Positions 24,732 to 34,405 of a DNA stretch of 64,000 nt are shown here, piece after piece. The stretch covers positions 41,915-105,914 of the forward strand of contig JADGBH010000005.1 in the NCBI GenBank assembly GCA_015231595.1, written 5' to 3'. The notes beneath the pieces were generated by a model, which was given only the letters and a program-made list of their open reading frames with translations, was not told where the DNA came from and searched no databases. The position numbers and the translations under genes are program-made. Origin of the DNA: Desulfobacterales bacterium. GTDB taxonomy: Bacteria; Desulfobacterota; Desulfobacteria; Desulfobacterales; JADGBH01. Every line of letters starts with the position of its first letter. Positions within the stretch are counted from its first letter, which is position 1.

Positions 24732-26648
24732 TCATCGAAATTTTCGTTCACCAGGCTTAATCCACTTAATCAGGATGGTATAGAGTTGATCTGGTGCTAT
24801 CGGTTTGCTTAGGTAGTCATCCATGCCGGCTTCAATACATTTTTCACGATCCCCAACCATTGCATTGGCGGTCATGGATACAACCGGTATTCGGAGACGT
24901 TTCCCATCCCCTCTATTCGGCAATCCATCTTCCCATTTCCGAATTTCCCTTGTTGCTGTGTACCCATCCATTATCGGCATTTGCATATCCATAAACACAA
25001 TATCAAAGAGAGAAGCCTGTATCGCCTCCAAAGCCTTTATGCCATTTTCAGCCACTGTCACTATCATGCCTGCCTGTTCTAAAATTTCTTTTGCCACCAG
25101 TTGATTAATTTTATTGTCCTCAACCAGCAGAATGCTGCTGCCATATATATTTTTCAACTCATCTAATACATTAAGCTCCTTCATTGGAATATTGTAAAGC
25201 GTATTCTTTACTTCCGCCTGCACGTCAAAGCTGGCTGTAAAAATGAAATTGCTTCCTTTGCCCGGCTTACTTTCTACATAGATTTTTCCCCCCATTATCT
25301 CCACCAGACGTTTCGAAATTGTCAATCCGAGACCTGTGCCGCCATACTTCCTCGTTGTTGATCCATCTGCCTGTGAAAATGCCTTAAATAGCCTTCCAAC
25401 CTGCTCTGTCGTCATTCCGATTCCTGTGTCATGAACCGAAAATCGCAATAAAACCCTGTCATTCTTAAATTCTTTATTTATCTCCTCTCGCTCAATATTG
25501 ATAGCTATCTGACCTGCTTCGGTAAATTTTATTGCATTATTCGTCAGATTAAGCAACACCTGACCAAGACGTAACGGATCTCCGACAAGGGAGTCAGGAA
25601 TATTTCTGTTTAGATTAAATAGCAGTTTCAACCCCTTATCCTTTGCTTTTATCCCTATCAAGTTGTAAATGTTATTCATGACATTGTTCAAATTAAAATT
25701 GATATGCTCCATCTCCAGCTTGCCCGCCTCTATCTTGGAAAAGTCTAAGATGTCGTTGATGATACCCAGAAGCGCCTTGGATGAAAACTCTATCTTCTGT
25801 AAGTAATCCAACTGTTTGGGGGTTAGATCAGTCTTGAGCGCCAACCCAGCCAAACCGATGAGTGCATTCATTGGCGTCCTGATCTCGTGGCTCATATTGG
25901 CCAAAAATTCGCTTTTAGCCTTTGACGCAGCTTTAGCGGTCTCACGTTCATTCTCGGCTTTTTCTTTTAGAGTTTGAAGGGATTTGCGCATGGTATTCAA
26001 CGAAAAAGCTAATCTTCCGATTTCATTTTTTTCCGAAATTTTAATGTCGATGGATAAATTACCAGAAGAAATTTTCTTGGCAGCATTTACCAACGAATTT
26101 AGTGGAATAAAAATTTTGTTTCGAGTTATAAAAAAAGAAGTCAATAAAATTGCTATTAAAATGAAAAACGCTAATATACTGACCGTGATGAAATTAATGA
26201 TTATTTCCTTGTGAACGTTTTCCTTGGAAATTACGATTTTAAAAGCGCCAATAGGCTTACCATCTTGTATAATGATTGTTTTTTTTGTTAAAAAACGTGA
26301 TGATTCTTGAAAAAAGTTGAAATCAACTGATGAAGGTACGTTACGAGATTTGATAATTAACGATTTTTGATTCTCACTAATTTCTATATAAACTACGGAG
26401 TTATCCAATAATAACGATTCTGTGAAAGCGTTCATGTAGGCATAATTAAGCTGCCATATCGCTGTTGGGAGGGTTGTTTCTGCGAGTTTAATATTATAAT
26501 CAAGGCGATTAACAAGCTGCCTTTCAAAACGGTTATTATTGTAATATATATAAAATCCGGAAAATATAAAAAAAATGCAGAGCAGTACCATCGCAAATGA
26601 AAAGCTAAACTGCCATAGCAAGCTGTCTTTAAATGAATATTTTGTCAA
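24732..26648 (-). CDS. Hybrid sensor histidine kinase with receiver domain
   Basis: This 638-residue protein starts at TTG (26648) with AAAGGA upstream. TM1 is at about 13-33 and TM2 at about 152-173, with a periplasmic sensor of about 120 residues between them. A HAMP domain spans about 175-228. HisKA carries H254 in [16 protein letters not shown]. The ATPase domain has HDTGIGM and [16 protein letters not shown]-terminal receiver has [10 protein letters not shown] and D554 in [12 protein letters not shown]. Base composition changes near 25975 (residue about 224): the kinase/receiver half is clearly richer in G+C than the sensor half. It lies 21 nt after a periplasmic binding-protein gene, its probable sensing partner. 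Confidence 0.93.
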   Translation of the reverse strand: MTKYSFKDSLLWQFSFSFAMVLLCIFFIFSGFYIYYNNNRFERQLVNRLDYNIKLAETTLPTAIWQLNYAYMNAFTESLLLDNSVVYIEISENQKSLIIKSRNVPSSVDFNFFQESSRFLTKKTIIIQDGKPIGAFKIVISKENVHKEIIINFITVSILAFFILIAILLTSFFITRNKIFIPLNSLVNAAKKISSGNLSIDIKISEKNEIGRLAFSLNTMRKSLQTLKEKAENERETAKAASKAKSEFLANMSHEIRTPMNALIGLAGLALKTDLTPKQLDYLQKIEFSSKALLGIINDILDFSKIEAGKLEMEHINFNLNNVMNNIYNLIGIKAKDKGLKLLFNLNRNIPDSLVGDPLRLGQVLLNLTNNAIKFTEAGQIAINIEREEINKEFKNDRVLLRFSVHDTGIGMTTEQVGRLFKAFSQADGSTTRKYGGTGLGLTISKRLVEIMGGKIYVESKPGKGSNFIFTASFDVQAEVKNTLYNIPMKELNVLDELKNIYGSSILLVEDNKINQLVAKEILEQAGMIVTVAENGIKALEAIQASLFDIVFMDMQMPIMDGYTATREIRKWEDGLPNRGDGKRLRIPVVSMTANAMVGDREKCIEAGMDDYLSKPIAPDQLYTILIKWIKPGERKFR

Positions 26649-26669
26649 AATTAGTCCTTTATTAAAAAA

Positions 26670-27497
26670 TCATTCAGGTGTATTTAAGATGAGTTTTACG
26701 CGTTGATTAAAGCCAAGAGCATCTAAATCATTTTTCCAATGCTTTTGAATCAATTTTTCCATCAATCCATTGTTTTTGGCAATCAACAGAACCTCTTCCA
26801 ATGATTTTTTTAAATGAGCCGCATTTTTGCTGAGATAAAATCGGAAATCTCTCTGATATACAAAGACTAAATGAGATTCTATATCCAAATAAGGATGTTT
26901 TTTAGCTTCAGGTAGAATTTCAAAAATACCTCTTGAAAAATAATCAATTCCTCTATTCTCCGCATTTAACATGTTGTAAATAACTTGCCAGGCACCTTGA
27001 ACTTCAATATAAGGCAATTGATTATATTTCCAAACCGCAACGTCAAACCAGTTTTGTCCAAACCCGCCGACTTTATTTAGCTTTTTAAAATCATCCAAGG
27101 TTTTGACATTTTGATAAATAGACTGCCTCCCTTTTGGAATTAATAAAATTCGATGCCCAATGAGACCATTGGTTAAGTCTACTTCCACAGGAGTAAATAT
27201 AGTATCTCTTTCTTTACTTTGAAGTAGCCAGTTCAACGAAAGTCGGTCATCAATTAACATTTGATATATACGATTTTGCGGCATAACACCCAAATGTTCC
27301 AATTTAATTGATTGGTCTGAATATGTTAGCGCTGTTTCCAATAATTCGAAAAAATAAGATCGGCCTCCCGAACCTTGTTCAGCGTAGGTCAATCGAATTG
27401 TTTCAGCACTAGCTTTTGTTATAGGGAAATAAAACATTATGAATAAAAAAATAAATAATAAAAGATTTACAGATAAGACATAAATTTTTTTCCTCAT
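26670..27497 (-). CDS. Periplasmic substrate-binding-like protein, partner of the hybrid kinase
   Basis: The ATG at 27497 has AAGGAG 9 nt upstream; earlier in-frame starts lack a site. It has about 275 residues with a clear signal peptide (basic MRKKIY, hydrophobic VNLLLFIFLFIMF, cleavage after KASA). The mature part has the PBP2/SBP_bac_3-like pattern, with a hinge strand NGLIGHRILLIPKG and VKTLDDFKKLNKVGGFGQNW. It probably binds a small ligand and presents it to the adjacent kinase, since no transporter permease is nearby. Confidence 0.8.
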   Translation of the reverse strand: MRKKIYVLSVNLLLFIFLFIMFYFPITKASAETIRLTYAEQGSGGRSYFFELLETALTYSDQSIKLEHLGVMPQNRIYQMLIDDRLSLNWLLQSKERDTIFTPVEVDLTNGLIGHRILLIPKGRQSIYQNVKTLDDFKKLNKVGGFGQNWFDVAVWKYNQLPYIEVQGAWQVIYNMLNAENRGIDYFSRGIFEILPEAKKHPYLDIESHLVFVYQRDFRFYLSKNAAHLKKSLEEVLLIAKNNGLMEKLIQKHWKNDLDALGFNQRVKLILNTPE

Positions 27498-27593
27498 ACT
27501 AATAATCTCCTTTTTTTTGTTTGTAAAACCATTTTTCATTTGGGTGCAGTTCTTCTCATTAAAAAAATTAGGCCGCATAAGAATTTTCTTTTT

Positions 27594-27743
27594 ATGACAC
27601 TTACCAAAAATCAAATAATCGAATCAGTTTATGCAAAATGTTCAAATTTCGGTTTTTCAAGAAAAAACTGTAATGATATGGTTGAAGGCTTACTTGAAAT
27701 AATGAAACAAGCAATGGAAAGCGGAGACGATATTCTAATATAA
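27594..27743 (+). pseudogene. ihfA: Truncated integration host factor alpha (ihfA) fragment
   Basis: The frame from the ATG at 27594 encodes MTLTKNQIIESVYAKCSNFG and continues RKNCNDMVEGLLEIMKQAME, ending at ILI. This matches the N-terminal about 49 residues of IHF-alpha/HU proteins (MALTKAEM..., then LV..F...I...L..G). The reading frame stops exactly where the conserved SGFGxF beta-arm should begin. No continuation is found in the other frames downstream. The DNA-binding arms are missing, so the product would not be functional. No Shine-Dalgarno is seen. Confidence 0.7.
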
Positions 27744-27806
27744 CACAAAATTTTTCAAACCCGCTTATTATATTACAAATATCAATTGACAAAAACAAAA
27801 TTTTGT

Positions 27807-27835
27807 TGCGTTCCCACGCAAAACATGAGAACGCA
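27807..27835. repeat. Short palindrome TGCGTTC...GAACGCA
   Basis: Seven-base arms flank a 15-base loop containing CCCACGC. Such GTTCCCACGC palindromes are common dispersed units in some bacterial genomes. It sits just beyond the stop of the Bax-inhibitor-type gene and could act in 3'-end formation. Confidence 0.35.
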
Positions 27836-27843
27836 CTGAAAAT

Positions 27844-28545
27844 TTAGTCTCTGTTCCCAAAAAGGCGAAGAAGCATAAGAAATAAGTTAATAAAATCAAG
27901 ATATAAAGTTAAAGCGCCAAGTATAGCACCTTTTCTTAATACGCCTTCATTTGCTCCAACAGGCTGAGTTTGCGCCATATTTTTTAAATTTTGGGAATCA
28001 TAAGCGGTTAACCCTACAAATACTATTATGCCGATGTAGCTTATAACATAATTTACCAATGAACTTTGCAAGAACCAATTTACAACAGATGCGATTATAA
28101 TACCTATAAGCCCCATGAACATGAAGCTTCCGATAGACGTTAAATCTTTTTTTGTTGTCATTCCATATACGCTACATACAACAAACGTAGCTGTACAAAT
28201 GAAAAAAGTTGAAGTTATAGAAGCAGCAGTATATATGATAAAAATTACTGAAAGAGTGACACCATTTAATGCTGAATAAAACAAAAACATCGCCGTAGCT
28301 GTTCCAGCTTCAATTCTGTTTATTCGTGCACTTAAATAATACACAAGACCAAGCTCTCCTATAATAAGCCCAATAAATACAAGTTGGTTACCGAATATAA
28401 ATTTAAGAGCTGACGGTGAATTGGCAACCATATAAGCCATAAAGCCTGTGACAGCAAGTCCTATAGCCATCCAATTGTAGACGCTCCAGATAAACTCATT
28501 TACGAACACATTGGTTTGAGTTCTCCGTAATTGTTCTGTTTCCAT
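27844..28545 (-). CDS. Bax inhibitor-1 / YccA-family membrane protein
   Basis: The ATG at 28545 follows AGGAGG by 5 nt; an upstream in-frame ATG (28566) lacks such a site. The protein has about 233 residues with seven hydrophobic segments (for example WMAIGLAVTGFMAYMVAN, VFIGLIIGELGLVYYL, ISYIGIIVFVGLTAYDSQ) and the C-terminal TAYDSQ motif characteristic of BI-1/TMBIM proteins, whose Asp takes part in pH-gated calcium leak in BsYetJ. It is an inner-membrane protein. It is followed by a DUF2062 gene further upstream, with no obvious pathway link. Confidence 0.92.
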   Translation of the reverse strand: METEQLRRTQTNVFVNEFIWSVYNWMAIGLAVTGFMAYMVANSPSALKFIFGNQLVFIGLIIGELGLVYYLSARINRIEAGTATAMFLFYSALNGVTLSVIFIIYTAASITSTFFICTATFVVCSVYGMTTKKDLTSIGSFMFMGLIGIIIASVVNWFLQSSLVNYVISYIGIIVFVGLTAYDSQNLKNMAQTQPVGANEGVLRKGAILGALTLYLDFINLFLMLLRLFGNRD

Positions 28546-28596
28546 AATGACCTCCTTTTTTTTCAAAAAGTTATTATTTTAGTTATGTTTACTTCT

Positions 28597-29280
28597 CTAT
28601 TTTTTTTTCTTTTTCTTAGCTTTTTTGTTTTGCTTTTTAAATCTAATTTTATCGAGGTGAAGACTTTTTAAATTAAACCTTTTTTCATGAATAGCTGTAA
28701 CTATTTTTTTTGTTATAAAATAAGCAATAATGCTTGGGATAATACCCAAGACAATACCTCCAACGATCATTACAAAGGTAGCATCTAAACCTAACTCTAT
28801 AAGCTCAGAGACTGACTGAAATTTTATATTAAATGGCAATTTTTTTTCAAAAAGCCATACTCCGGTTTTATAGCTTCCCAAATAAAATAAAGGCAAATTA
28901 AGGGGGTTGCTAAACCATACGCCTATAGCGGCGGCTGCTTTACTTCCATTAAGAAAAGTAGCAATAGTAACAGCTATAACCATTTGAAAAGGAATCGTTG
29001 GAGTAAAACTTACAAATATTCCAATAGCCATCCCCATGGAAATATAATGTGGATCCCCTTCCATGTTTTTTAAATATTCAACAAATTGATGTATCTTTTG
29101 CTTTAAGAATCCATTATTTGTTCTATTATTTTTATTGTTAGTAGGTTTCAATAAATTATTTGTATTGGAATATCCTTGATTTCCTAAATAATTATGTTTT
29201 GGTTTGGGAATAAACCCATTTTTTATTAAAGGCTTATTCCCATCTTTTATATTATTTAAATTTAAATTGTTATTTAACAT
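28597..29280 (-). CDS. DUF2062 membrane protein
   Basis: This 227-residue protein has an Asn-rich N-terminus (about 1-60) followed by the DUF2062 core: PHYISMGMAIGIFVSFTPTI, then MVIAVTIATFLNGSKAAAAI, then WFSNPLNLPLFYLGSYKTG. A last membrane segment is at about 165-190. The C-terminus is a strongly basic tail (KKQNKKAKKKKKK). The family is an inner-membrane protein of unknown biochemical role. The Shine-Dalgarno is weak. Confidence 0.85.
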   Translation of the reverse strand: MLNNNLNLNNIKDGNKPLIKNGFIPKPKHNYLGNQGYSNTNNLLKPTNNKNNRTNNGFLKQKIHQFVEYLKNMEGDPHYISMGMAIGIFVSFTPTIPFQMVIAVTIATFLNGSKAAAAIGVWFSNPLNLPLFYLGSYKTGVWLFEKKLPFNIKFQSVSELIELGLDATFVMIVGGIVLGIIPSIIAYFITKKIVTAIHEKRFNLKSLHLDKIRFKKQNKKAKKKKKK

Positions 29281-29334
29281 TTAATTAAAATATGGTTATT
29301 TCATAGTAATTGTCAATTCTTAAATTTAAAATAT

Positions 29335-30804
29335 TTATTTTAAATATACCGGCATACCCATTAATGGCCATATAAAAGCTACAGCAATGCCAATAACTAT
29401 CATTAAAATAATACTTGCTAAAACTCCATATTTAAAGAATTCTCCCGTAGTAAACTGCTTTGAATCATAGGCAATAGCATTTGGAGCAGCTCCAACAAGA
29501 AGCATGAATGGCATACCCGCTGTAACTAATGAAGCAAAAAGTATTACTTCAGGAGCTACATTTAAGTAAGGCGCAATTACAAGGGCAACCGGCAATGAAA
29601 TTGCTATAGCTGCTACGTTCATTATAAAATTTGTCATGACTAAGACAAAGAAAGCAATACCCATTATAAAAACAAATGAAGGTGCTTTTTCAAACATTAC
29701 GAGCCAATTAACAGCGAGCCATTTTGCAGCTCCTGTATTCCATAAACAAAAACCAATGCTCATAGCTCCAGCAAAAAGCAAAATTATATTCCATGGAATT
29801 GATTCAAGGTCATTTATATCAAGAATATTGAGAATAAAAAACAAAATTGTAGAAATTAAAATTATAGCTGTTTTATCTATTTTTCTTAAGGCTGGAACAA
29901 ACGACTGTAATGATATTATAAGTATACATCCAAATATTATTACTGCCGCAATTATCTCTTTTGATGTAAGAGAACCTAATTCAGCATATAATCTGGTAGC
30001 TCTTTCTTTTAATCCATGAATAACAGCTTTTTCAGGTTTAAAGAATATCATAACGAATCCCCATAAAATAAATACCATAACCCATCCAATTGGGAACATA
30101 TAATAAGACAGCTCAAAGAAGGAAACATTTCTATGAATGATATCATTAAAAAAACCTATAGCAACAGCACCTCTCGCTGCGCCTAAAAGGGTTATAATAC
30201 TTCCAGCACCTGCGACATAAGCCATACCAATAAAAAGCCCCTTACCAAACTTAGTTGGTTTTGAGCCTTCTCCATAAAGATCATATATTGCAAGAAGAAG
30301 CGGATACATTGTTGCCGCAACAGCGGTATGAGCCATTATATGAGTAAGAGCTGCTGTAACAACAAAACAACCTAAATATATCATGCTTGTTTTTTCACCA
30401 ACAATAGACAGCATTTTATAGGCGAGACGTTTTGTAAGTCCTGTACGTGTAAAAACAAGACCTATTACTATTGAGGCAAATATAAACAAAACAGAAGGAT
30501 CCATAAAGTCTTTGAATGCTTCTTTTGCGGGCCTTATTAAAAATAAAGCTTGAAGAACACCAATCGCTAAACTTGTAATTCCAATTGGAACTATTTCAAA
30601 CACCCACCATGTTCCAGCAAGCAAAAAAACTGCAAGCGCTCCTTTTCCTTCTCTTGTTAAGACAAAATGTTCTCCTTTTGGATCAACGGCATCTGGCCAT
30701 TGGGGTGAAAAATAAACAACTGTAAAAAGAATAATACCGGTAAACATAAATATAAGTCTTGACCAGTTAACCTTGGATTCTACATCATTTCCTAAATTAC
30801 TCAT
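29335..30804 (-). CDS. DASS/SLC13-family anion (dicarboxylate or sulfate) symporter
   Basis: This 489-residue protein has about 12 membrane segments. Features of the divalent-anion:sodium symporter family are WWVFEIVPIGITSLAIG near the start, AHTAVAATMYPLLLAIYD, the repeat NFIMNVAAIAISLPVAL, and FMLLVGAAPNAIAYDSKQF near the end (the SNT-like ligand loop is in degenerate form). The likely substrate is a C4-dicarboxylate, citrate-type acid or sulfate; the sequence alone does not decide. In this organism sulfate or dicarboxylate uptake is plausible. A terminator for the upstream CBS gene separates the two transcripts. Confidence 0.85.
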   Translation of the reverse strand: MSNLGNDVESKVNWSRLIFMFTGIILFTVVYFSPQWPDAVDPKGEHFVLTREGKGALAVFLLAGTWWVFEIVPIGITSLAIGVLQALFLIRPAKEAFKDFMDPSVLFIFASIVIGLVFTRTGLTKRLAYKMLSIVGEKTSMIYLGCFVVTAALTHIMAHTAVAATMYPLLLAIYDLYGEGSKPTKFGKGLFIGMAYVAGAGSIITLLGAARGAVAIGFFNDIIHRNVSFFELSYYMFPIGWVMVFILWGFVMIFFKPEKAVIHGLKERATRLYAELGSLTSKEIIAAVIIFGCILIISLQSFVPALRKIDKTAIILISTILFFILNILDINDLESIPWNIILLFAGAMSIGFCLWNTGAAKWLAVNWLVMFEKAPSFVFIMGIAFFVLVMTNFIMNVAAIAISLPVALVIAPYLNVAPEVILFASLVTAGMPFMLLVGAAPNAIAYDSKQFTTGEFFKYGVLASIILMIVIGIAVAFIWPLMGMPVYLK

Positions 30805-30836
30805 TATTTTTATTCATCTCCGTAGATTATGAATTT

Positions 30837-30870
30837 AAAAAGCACCCAATATTAAAAGGATGCTTTTTTA
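30837..30870 (-). terminator. Rho-independent terminator of the CBS-domain gene
   Basis: On the minus strand AAGCATCC, an 11-nt loop and GGGTGCTT form an 8-bp stem (one G-T pair) followed by TTT. It lies 24 bp after the stop of the CBS gene. Confidence 0.75.
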
Positions 30871-30893
30871 ATTAAGGATAAATTTAAACCACA

Positions 30894-31478
30894 TTACTTT
30901 TTAGTCTCTTTAATTTTTTCGCAGATTACTCTAAAAATATCAGTAAGCCTTAATATTCCGACTATTTCTTTTTTTTTGTTAGTAACTAACAATGACTGAT
31001 GATGCCCCATTACTATCTGGTGGATACCTTCATCTATAGTTGCTTCTGAGTCAAGATATTCACCTTCAGTAGGAGTGTACATAAAATTTTTTACTTTAAC
31101 CTGAGCTGCTTTTTTAGTTAAATCGCTAAGGCTTTTATCCCATAATTTATACTGCTCTAAAAGGGATTTCATAAAGCCTGGGCTAAATCCAAATCTTGAG
31201 AGACCAAACTTTGATAGCGGATTTGAATCTCCAAGTTGTTCGTATTTAGGTTCAAGGGCTCTAAGCACATCTAATTGACTAACTTTTCCAACTACTTTTT
31301 TTGTTTTTTCATCATAAACTAGTACGGCTCTATGCTGATACTCATTCTTTGAAAATTTTTTTTGAGCATCTTCTAAAGCCATAATTGCATCGTATAAAGT
31401 TGCTTCCACTGGAACTGATGCATAGTTCTCAAGCGGCACCATTATCTCTTTTACATAAATTTTTTCAATTTTTTCCAC
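30894..31478 (-). CDS. CBS-domain protein
   Basis: GTG at 31478 is preferred: AAAGGAG lies 6 nt before it, whereas the longer frame to 31592 has no site. The protein has about 195 residues with two CBS modules (YVKEIMVPLENYASVPVEAT with HRAVLVYDEKTKKVVGKVSQ; MYTPTEGEYLDSEATIDEGI with HQSLLVTNKKKEIVGILRLT). CBS pairs bind adenine nucleotides and regulate partners. The target here is unknown; it precedes an anion symporter but a terminator lies between. Confidence 0.85.
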   Translation of the reverse strand: MEKIEKIYVKEIMVPLENYASVPVEATLYDAIMALEDAQKKFSKNEYQHRAVLVYDEKTKKVVGKVSQLDVLRALEPKYEQLGDSNPLSKFGLSRFGFSPGFMKSLLEQYKLWDKSLSDLTKKAAQVKVKNFMYTPTEGEYLDSEATIDEGIHQIVMGHHQSLLVTNKKKEIVGILRLTDIFRVICEKIKETKK

Positions 31479-31823
31479 TTTTATCTCCTTTATTATAAAT
31501 TGTTGATTTTTACTTCCATGCTTTATATAAGTTAAAGATAGTTTTTTTATAAAAGGCGGCATAATATCATTGAAGTTTATTTCTATCAACATTTTTCGGT
31601 TTTTTTATCATCCGAAAAAATATTGAATAATTTGGTTATAACGTGAAGAGCAAGCAATGCTTATGCCATTTAAGTTTTCACTATTCACTATTTAGTTATT
31701 CACTAATTTAATGTCCATTTTTCTTACATAATGTCATTAAGATTTACAGTTTGTATAAAGGTTTTACAAAAATAAAAAATGATTACACTCAACTGATTTC
31801 AAGGATTTTTTAAGGTTCTTTCA
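31479..31823. other. Intergenic region, no gene seen
   Basis: This 345-bp region between divergent genes is AT-rich. It has a small hairpin-like AGCAAGCAATGCT and three near-repeats of the form TATTCACTA at about 31677-31712. No RNA gene or coding frame is evident. Confidence 0.4.
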
Positions 31824-32996
31824 ATGCTAAAAAAACAATTAATTAAATGTGGGTGGCTTATTGATGGATCCGGTTCGAGAATTAAAAAAAATATAATGAT
31901 CAAAATAGAAGATGGCACAATAACTGATATTTTTGATTATGCCGCAGAGGATTTTATAGAAACAATCTCAACCGATTTTTCAAACGATACGATATTGCCG
32001 TGCTTAATTGATGCCCACGTTCATCTTTCCCTAATCGGCGATTTTATTAATTCAAAAAAACAGGCCGAAACAAAGTCTTTATATGAACAAATAAAAAAAA
32101 TAATAGATAATAATATCAAGCAACATCTTTGTTATGGAATAATAGCGGTGAGGGATGGAGGATGTCCTAATGGTTATGTAATTAACTTTCTAAAAGAAAA
32201 TTACAAACAAACATTACAAATATTAAGCCCAAATTATGCTTTGTATAAGCAAGGACGTTATGGAAATATTCTTGGAAAGCCTGTTCCATCTGAATTAACC
32301 CTTTCGCAAGCTATTTTAAAATTATCTTCAATCAATCATGTAAAAATAATAAATTCAGGCATCAATAGTATTAGTGTATTTGGTAAAGAAACTCAGCCTC
32401 AGTTTGATATTTCAGAACTTAAAGAAGCAGTTAATACAGCGAGGCGATTAGGTTTAAAAACAATGGTTCATGCGAATGGTAAAATTCCTGTCCATAATTC
32501 ACTTGATTCAAATTGTGACTCCATTGAACATGGCTATTTTATGGGAGAAGATAATCTTAAAATAATGGCTGATAAACAAATTTTTTGGGTCCCAACTGTC
32601 TGTCCTATGGAAGCAATCGCAAAACATGAAAAATATGGAAAAAACAAAACTGATATCGCAAAACAAACTCTTGACAGCCAGATAGAACAACTTTCAAAAG
32701 CTCAAGAAATAGGCGTTAAATTAGCAATTGGCACAGATTCAGGTAGTCCTGGAGTCAAACACGGTGAATCTATAATTAAAGAAATTGCGCTATTTATTAA
32801 AGCAGGCTTTACAATCGAAGAAACTATCAAATGCGCTTCAGTCAATGGAGCTGAGCTTCTTAATTTACAATATTCAGGCAAAATTTTAAAAGGTCAAAAT
32901 GCTTCATTTATTGTATGTGAAGGTAATCCTGATAATCTACCCGAAAGTATAGAGAACATAAAAGCTTTTTACATAAATGGAGTTAATATATTCTAA
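31824..32996 (+). CDS. Amidohydrolase (imidazolonepropionase-like)
   Basis: This 390-residue TIM-barrel amidohydrolase has the metal motif CLIDAHVHLS (HxH), a mid-chain MVHANG (His), SIEHGYFMG (His) and IGTDSGSPGV (catalytic Asp). VKIINSG carries the position of the bridging carboxylated Lys. The C-terminal GKILKGQNASFIVCEGNPDN returns to the small beta domain. It hydrolyses an amide or cyclic amide; family members include prolidase-like and imidazolonepropionase-like enzymes. AAGG precedes the ATG. It is monocistronic, followed 17 bp on by repeat copy C. Confidence 0.87.
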   Translation: MLKKQLIKCGWLIDGSGSRIKKNIMIKIEDGTITDIFDYAAEDFIETISTDFSNDTILPCLIDAHVHLSLIGDFINSKKQAETKSLYEQIKKIIDNNIKQHLCYGIIAVRDGGCPNGYVINFLKENYKQTLQILSPNYALYKQGRYGNILGKPVPSELTLSQAILKLSSINHVKIINSGINSISVFGKETQPQFDISELKEAVNTARRLGLKTMVHANGKIPVHNSLDSNCDSIEHGYFMGEDNLKIMADKQIFWVPTVCPMEAIAKHEKYGKNKTDIAKQTLDSQIEQLSKAQEIGVKLAIGTDSGSPGVKHGESIIKEIALFIKAGFTIEETIKCASVNGAELLNLQYSGKILKGQNASFIVCEGNPDNLPESIENIKAFYINGVNIF

Positions 32997-33012
32997 CTAA
33001 ACCGTAAATAAC

Positions 33013-33092
33013 TGACATGCTATTCAGATGATTAAGGCTAAACTTAAAGGCTAATTCAAGTTTTAATGTATAAAAATAGAAATGATATGTCA
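33013..33092 (+). repeat. 80-bp palindromic repeat, copy C
   Basis: It starts TGACATGCTATTCAG, has the core GATTAAGGCTAAACTTAAAG and ends ATGATATGTCA. The reverse complement of copy E aligns with it base for base with few differences. It begins 17 bp beyond the amidohydrolase stop and ends 67 bp before sucC. Confidence 0.88.
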
Positions 33093-33159
33093 TTTTTATT
33101 TGGACTATAAATTTTACTAAAAAATTTTTTTAATACATGAAAGGAGTTATAAATTAAGA

Positions 33160-34317
33160 ATGAAGATACATGAATATCAAGCTAAAGAATTGTTTAAAAG
33201 CTATGAAATACCTATTCCTAAGGGAGGTATTGCGTTTAACATAGAAGATGCTGCAGTTCAAGCAGAAAAAATTGGGACATTACCCGTTGTTGTAAAAGCT
33301 CAGATTCATGCTGGAGGCAGGGGCAAGGGGGGAGGGGTTAAATTAGCGAAGTCTATTGAAGAAGTAAACGCTCTCACTGAAAAAATGATAGGTATGACTC
33401 TTGTAACCCATCAAACTGGACCAGAAGGCAAAACTGTAAAAAAGGTCTTAATCGAAGAAGGGCTTGAAATTGAAAAGGAATTATATCTAAGTGTTATCTG
33501 TGATAGGGAATCTGCAAAAATAGTTATAATGGCCAGCGAAGCAGGAGGCATGGATATAGAAGAAGTTGCGGCTAAATCTCCTGAAAAAATAATTAAGGTT
33601 TTTATTAATCCCCTTATGGGTATTCAAGCTTTTCATTTAAATGAAGCTTCGTTTGGTTTAAACCTTGATTCCTCTTTAAAGAAGCAATTCGATGAAATGC
33701 TAAAAAAACTTTACCGCATTTTTGTTGAATGCGATTGTGCACTTTTGGAAATAAACCCTCTTATCATAACAAAAGACAATAGAATTATAGCCCTTGATGC
33801 AAAAATCAATTTTGATGATAATGCACTTTTCCGTCATAAAAATATTGCATCACTTAGGGATTTTGATGAAGAAGAACCTTTAGAAGTTGAGGCATCAAAA
33901 TTTAATCTGAATTATATCAAGCTTGACGGTAACATTGGAAATATGGTCAATGGCGCTGGACTCGCTATGGCTACAATGGATTTAATTAAACTCGCAGGCA
34001 AAGAGCCCGCCAATTTTCTTGACGTAGGGGGCGGAGCAAATGCTGAAATGGTTGAAAACGGTTTTAGAATTATTCTTAGTGATAAAAATGTAAAAGGTAT
34101 ATTAATTAATATTTTTGGAGGCATATTAAGATGTGATGTTTTAGCCCAAGGTGTGGTTCAAGCTGCTAAAAAAACAAACATTAAAGTTCCTGTAGTTGTT
34201 CGGATGGAAGGAACAAATGTTGACGAAGGAAGAAAAATTTTAGCTGAATCAGGTTTAAATTTGATTTCAGCAATCGATCTTAAAGACGCTGTAAATAAAG
34301 TTGCAAATATTTTGTAA
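33160..34317 (+). CDS. sucC: ADP-forming succinyl-CoA ligase beta subunit
   Basis: This 385-residue protein starts [20 protein letters not shown], the standard SucC opening. It has an ATP-grasp domain ([40 protein letters not shown]) and a C-terminal ligase domain ([36 protein letters not shown]). It makes succinate and ATP from succinyl-CoA in the oxidative TCA cycle, or runs in reverse. AAGGAG precedes the start. The expected alpha-subunit gene sucD does not follow: a hairpin and convergent argJ come next. The alpha subunit must be elsewhere, or the enzyme serves a related acyl-CoA. Confidence 0.92.
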   Translation: MKIHEYQAKELFKSYEIPIPKGGIAFNIEDAAVQAEKIGTLPVVVKAQIHAGGRGKGGGVKLAKSIEEVNALTEKMIGMTLVTHQTGPEGKTVKKVLIEEGLEIEKELYLSVICDRESAKIVIMASEAGGMDIEEVAAKSPEKIIKVFINPLMGIQAFHLNEASFGLNLDSSLKKQFDEMLKKLYRIFVECDCALLEINPLIITKDNRIIALDAKINFDDNALFRHKNIASLRDFDEEEPLEVEASKFNLNYIKLDGNIGNMVNGAGLAMATMDLIKLAGKEPANFLDVGGGANAEMVENGFRIILSDKNVKGILINIFGGILRCDVLAQGVVQAAKKTNIKVPVVVRMEGTNVDEGRKILAESGLNLISAIDLKDAVNKVANIL

Positions 34318-34350
34318 TGGTGAATTACAAAATTATTAAATAACATCTCA

Positions 34351-34392
34351 TTTTTTGTAGGGGCGACAGGCTGGTCTGCCCCTACAAAATAA
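34351..34392. terminator. Bidirectional terminator-like hairpin between sucC and argJ
   Basis: Arms TTTTGTAGGGGC (34353-34364) and GCCCCTACAAAA (34378-34389) form a 12-bp stem with a 13-nt loop and T/A tracts on both sides. It serves two convergent genes. The GTAGGGGC...GCCCCTAC form is also a common dispersed repeat in some genomes. Confidence 0.75.
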
Positions 34393-34405
34393 AATTATCG
34401 ATAAA

